Assembly: GCA_009746045.1 (NCBI GenBank)
Contig: RPFO01000089.1
Coordinates: 525,958-555,957 of the forward strand
DNA length: 30,000 nucleotides
Reading direction: 5' to 3'
Origin: Mesostigma viride
Taxonomy: Eukaryota > Streptophyta > Mesostigmatophyceae > Mesostigmatales > Mesostigmataceae
Shown here piece by piece: positions 20,317 through 30,000 of the stretch. The notes beneath the pieces are model-generated. The model worked only from the letters and a program-made list of their open reading frames with translations. It did no database searches and was not told the origin of the DNA. Every line of letters starts with the position of its first letter. The first letter of the stretch is position 1. The position numbers and the translations under genes were made by a program.

Positions 20317-21527
20317 AGCTTCTGTAAAATGTTCTGGCTGAAAACCAGGAAACAAACAAAAGAAAATTAATTAATTAACTCCGGGGGCTGACTGAGGACT
20401 GGACTAAACAAACAAACAAACAAAATTAAATTAATGATGAACTCCTGTGGGCTCCGTCTGGGTATCACTGACCTCCACTGACTCTACACCGTCCGCATTA
20501 GTAGTTTATATTTATGGGTCAATTTTTGCCGTATTTGCATTACGAATAACCCTGGATTGTTTGTTGGGAGCCAGTTAGAGTCCCGGGTTTTTATTATTTA
20601 ATTAAAACCTTTTGTTTGTTTGTTTGTCTTGCAGCCGTTTAAGGCACGTGGGTACTTATTTCATTAAATTTCTTTTGTTTGTTTGGTAGATATGGTACAC
20701 GCCGTCCCCAACCCGGCCCGGCGGCCCCCCAATCGGCGGCCACAGGCTATAGTCAGTGGAGGTCTCAGGTCAGTGATACCCTATTTAATTGCTCGAGGCC
20801 CATAAGTATCTGCGCTGGTTGTCTCCGGCTTGATCTAGACTGCAGCACTCGGCCGGCCGCCGGCAGGGGGGAGACATTGATTCACTGCGCATGTTGTTAA
20901 GGTGAAGTTCGCGCCTCACCCCGCGCTCGGCCTGCGTCTCGCGGTTTTTTTTCGATTTTCACGATATTTCATGTTCCCCGCCCGCCTGTCCAAGGTATTT
21001 TCGAAGGTTCTATGTACTTTATATTATATAATACATTATGTTTGTTTGTTTTCTCACAGGGCGACGACCCCGTGCCCACATGAGTGAGTCGGTTAATTAA
21101 TTAATTTTGTTTATTTGTTTGTTGAGTCCAGTCCTCAGCCCCCGGAGTTAATTAATTAATTTTCTTTTGTTTTTTTTATGGTTTTCAGCCAGAACATTTT
21201 CCAGAAGCTAATTATTTATTTAAAACTACTAATGCGGACGGTGTACTAGCCTATGGCCGCCGAAGGGGGGCCGCCGGGCCGGATTGCCGGCTGAATTGGG
21301 GACGGCGTGTACGATATCTACCAAACAAACAAAAGAAATTTATTAATTAAATAAGTACCCATGTGCCTTGAACGGCTGCAGGACAAACAAACAAACAAAA
21401 GGTTTTGATCAAATAATAAAGAACCCGGGACTCTAACTGGCTCCCAACAAACAACCCAGGGTTATTCGTAATGCAAATACGGCAAAAATTGACCCATAAT
21501 AACAAACTACTAATGCTAGGGGTGTAC
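20317..21527. repeat. Complex fold-back region (interleaved inverted repeats)
   Basis: Segment A (20317-20437) is inverted at about 21091-21209, and segment B (about 20485-20752) is inverted at about 21223-21520. The order is A-B-A'-B', so the two inverted pairs interlock. Both contain TTTG/CAAA tracts and TTAATTAA blocks. Several TTTG-rich tracts end in CAG or TAG like intron 3' ends. No protein is recognised; probably remains of fold-back or nested transposable elements. Confidence 0.75.
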
Positions 21528-21571
21528 TGCGCACCAATCCGCGAGCGAAGCGAGCACCGTACTAGGTATTC

Positions 21572-21718
21572 CAGCGGGCAGCGGGCAGCGGGCAGCGGGC
21601 AGCGGGCAGCGGGCAGCGGGCAGCGGGCAGCGGGCAGCGGGCAGCGGGCAGCGGGCAGCGGGCAGCGGGCAGCGGGCTGCGGGCTGCGGGCTGCGGGCAG
21701 CGGGCAGCGGGCAGCGGG
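21572..21718. repeat. GGGCAGC heptamer tandem repeat, about 21 copies
   Basis: Uninterrupted 7-bp repeats, with three adjacent GGGCTGC variants near the right end. The plus strand has G3 runs every 7 bases, which meets the standard G-quadruplex pattern. It lies about 740 bp upstream of the PUS10 start. Confidence 0.95.
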
Positions 21719-22459
21719 GCGAAGTACTGCCAAAAATAGGGACCCTGCTTTGGGCTGGGCGGAGCCAGCGGGTTACTCTACTGTACTGTACAGTAGTGTA
21801 GTTTGAATTTCGGAACTTCGGCACTGGGCTCTAGGCGCTGACTCGGCTCTGGGCTGAGGCGCTGACTGGGGACAGCCGAAAGAATTAACTGTAAGTTTGT
21901 CTGCGCTTCCCGGGAAGGTTAGCGTCCTGGTGTCAGTCCAGCGTGCCCAATTTCCTGGAGGCTGGAAGCCTAGGCCAGTGCTCAGACTCTGCCCACTGCA
22001 GACAGTGCAGTATGCTATTACTGCCTACTGGGCATGGACAAAAGAATTGCGACGACTGCAGGTGTTTTTATATGCGCGCATGTTGTGGGAGCGGCAACCG
22101 TGACTGCATGATCGTTGTGCTGCATTTTAAATACTATTGCCCTGCCCTGCCATTCCTTTCCTTTATTGAGAAATGCGCGCTCTGTAAGTACGAGGATTCC
22201 TGTAACAACTGCTGGTGGGGCAAGAGCAAGGGTGCCGGGCTTAATATTATCATTGCAACAGGCGTGCAGCGCGTGCTGCCCTTGATGGGTTGCTCCGATA
22301 CGGATGCGGTGCTTGATTACATAGTGAAAAAAGACAAAGGCAATGGGCCGCTTGTGCTGGACTTGCTCTGCCAGGTGCATATACACGTTTCGGTTTCTTC
22401 GTATAATCCTGTCGAGTCCATGTCTGATTCTCTTTCAAAGTAGTGGCGTACGTGATGGC
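21719..22459. other. Upstream region of PUS10
   Basis: Contains a 19-bp palindrome, CTACTGTAC-T-GTACAGTAG (21778-21796), and an open Cys-rich stretch on the plus strand (21943-22443) that matches no family I know and may be 5' UTR or chance. No clear TATA box. Confidence 0.35.
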
Positions 22460-29753
<7,294 letters not shown>

Positions 29754-30000
29754 GTGTGTCGCCCCTGTAGGGGTTGAGGGTTAGTGGTTGCTTGTTTTGC
29801 AGGTTCAGATCCTCCCTGGTATGTCTTGGAGGCTTTAGTTGTCGTGTGCTCCTGTAACCTGCCTTGCCAGTGACCGGTATATGCCTTACCCGACCTGTGT
29901 TTCTACCTAGAAGGGGCAAGCAAAGGGGATATGCTTGTAGAACTAGCCAGATCATGTACAGCAGCCAGTCATCGGCTAGGATGAACTGCTGTGGACAGAG
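29754..30000 (+). other. Start of next PUS10 intron, runs off the window
   Basis: Donor AAG|GTGTGT follows the GGRYRK block. The expected next family block (YSR-LPQTPW type) was not found before the window edge, so this is read as intron. Confidence 0.55.

Noticed and set aside
19066-20370. Two near-identical plus-strand open frames of about 190 residues
   Set aside because: They repeat because the underlying DNA is duplicated. No conserved domain, and copy-to-copy C-run changes break the frame.
21943-22443. Cys-rich 166-residue open frame upstream of PUS10
   Set aside because: No recognised family, weak codon pattern and it ends just before the PUS10 start; kept as unassigned upstream region.
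29775-29825. Possible tRNA-derived SINE (GGTTCAGATCC box)
   Set aside because: The B-box match has an extra base and no convincing A-box or acceptor stem was found.

Overview
The window looks like nuclear DNA of a green alga (Chlorophyta). It encodes a chloroplast-targeted, DnaK-type HSP70 (HSP70B-like). The identifiable genes carry GT-AG introns and GC-rich exons, and they sit among many satellites, inverted repeats and retrotransposon remains. Species cannot be named from sequence alone.

Layout. (1) 1-3306, minus strand: 3' part of a multi-exon gene running off the left edge. It has a charged Lys/Glu/Ala repeat region with several homopolymer reading-frame breaks, then a long open C-terminal domain whose Cys, His and Asp boxes resemble a C19/USP-like cysteine peptidase. 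(2) 4320-4642: a cluster of GTAACC-type motifs with a perfect inverted repeat. (3) 4643-9291, minus strand: a non-LTR retrotransposon with ORF1 and ORF2 (AP endonuclease plus reverse transcriptase). ORF1 holds one in-frame stop, ORF2 has two frameshifts, and the 3' end is missing. (4) 10274-13220, minus strand: a two-exon HSP70B gene with a TATA-like box and a three-unit heat-shock element upstream. (5) 13939-17392: a 3.45-kb element with 124-bp terminal inverted repeats (122/124 identical) and a possible 3-bp target duplication. It carries about 0.7 kb of an 8-bp TG-rich minisatellite. (6) 17398-21720: nested repeats, namely a MITE-like unit, a duplicated array with a roughly 712-bp unit, a large fold-back structure and a GGGCAGC heptamer tract. 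(7) 22460 to the right edge, plus strand: the 5' five exons of PUS10 (tRNA pseudouridine synthase). I rebuilt them from conserved protein blocks and splice sites.

The most striking feature is in PUS10 intron 3 (about 4.2 kb): an apparently perfect AAC array of about 2.5 kb (roughly 830 copies) that changes in one step to about 50 copies of AAG. The intron lies between two exons whose products join without a gap against the PUS10 family. PUS10 also has an apparent 1-base frameshift immediately before its first CxxC motif.

HSP70B (plastid chaperone) and PUS10 (tRNA modification) are unrelated housekeeping genes, and nothing suggests an operon-like system. Homopolymer-linked frame breaks recur in the protease-like gene, the retrotransposon and PUS10. 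Residual sequencing indels must therefore be excluded before any of them is called a pseudogene.
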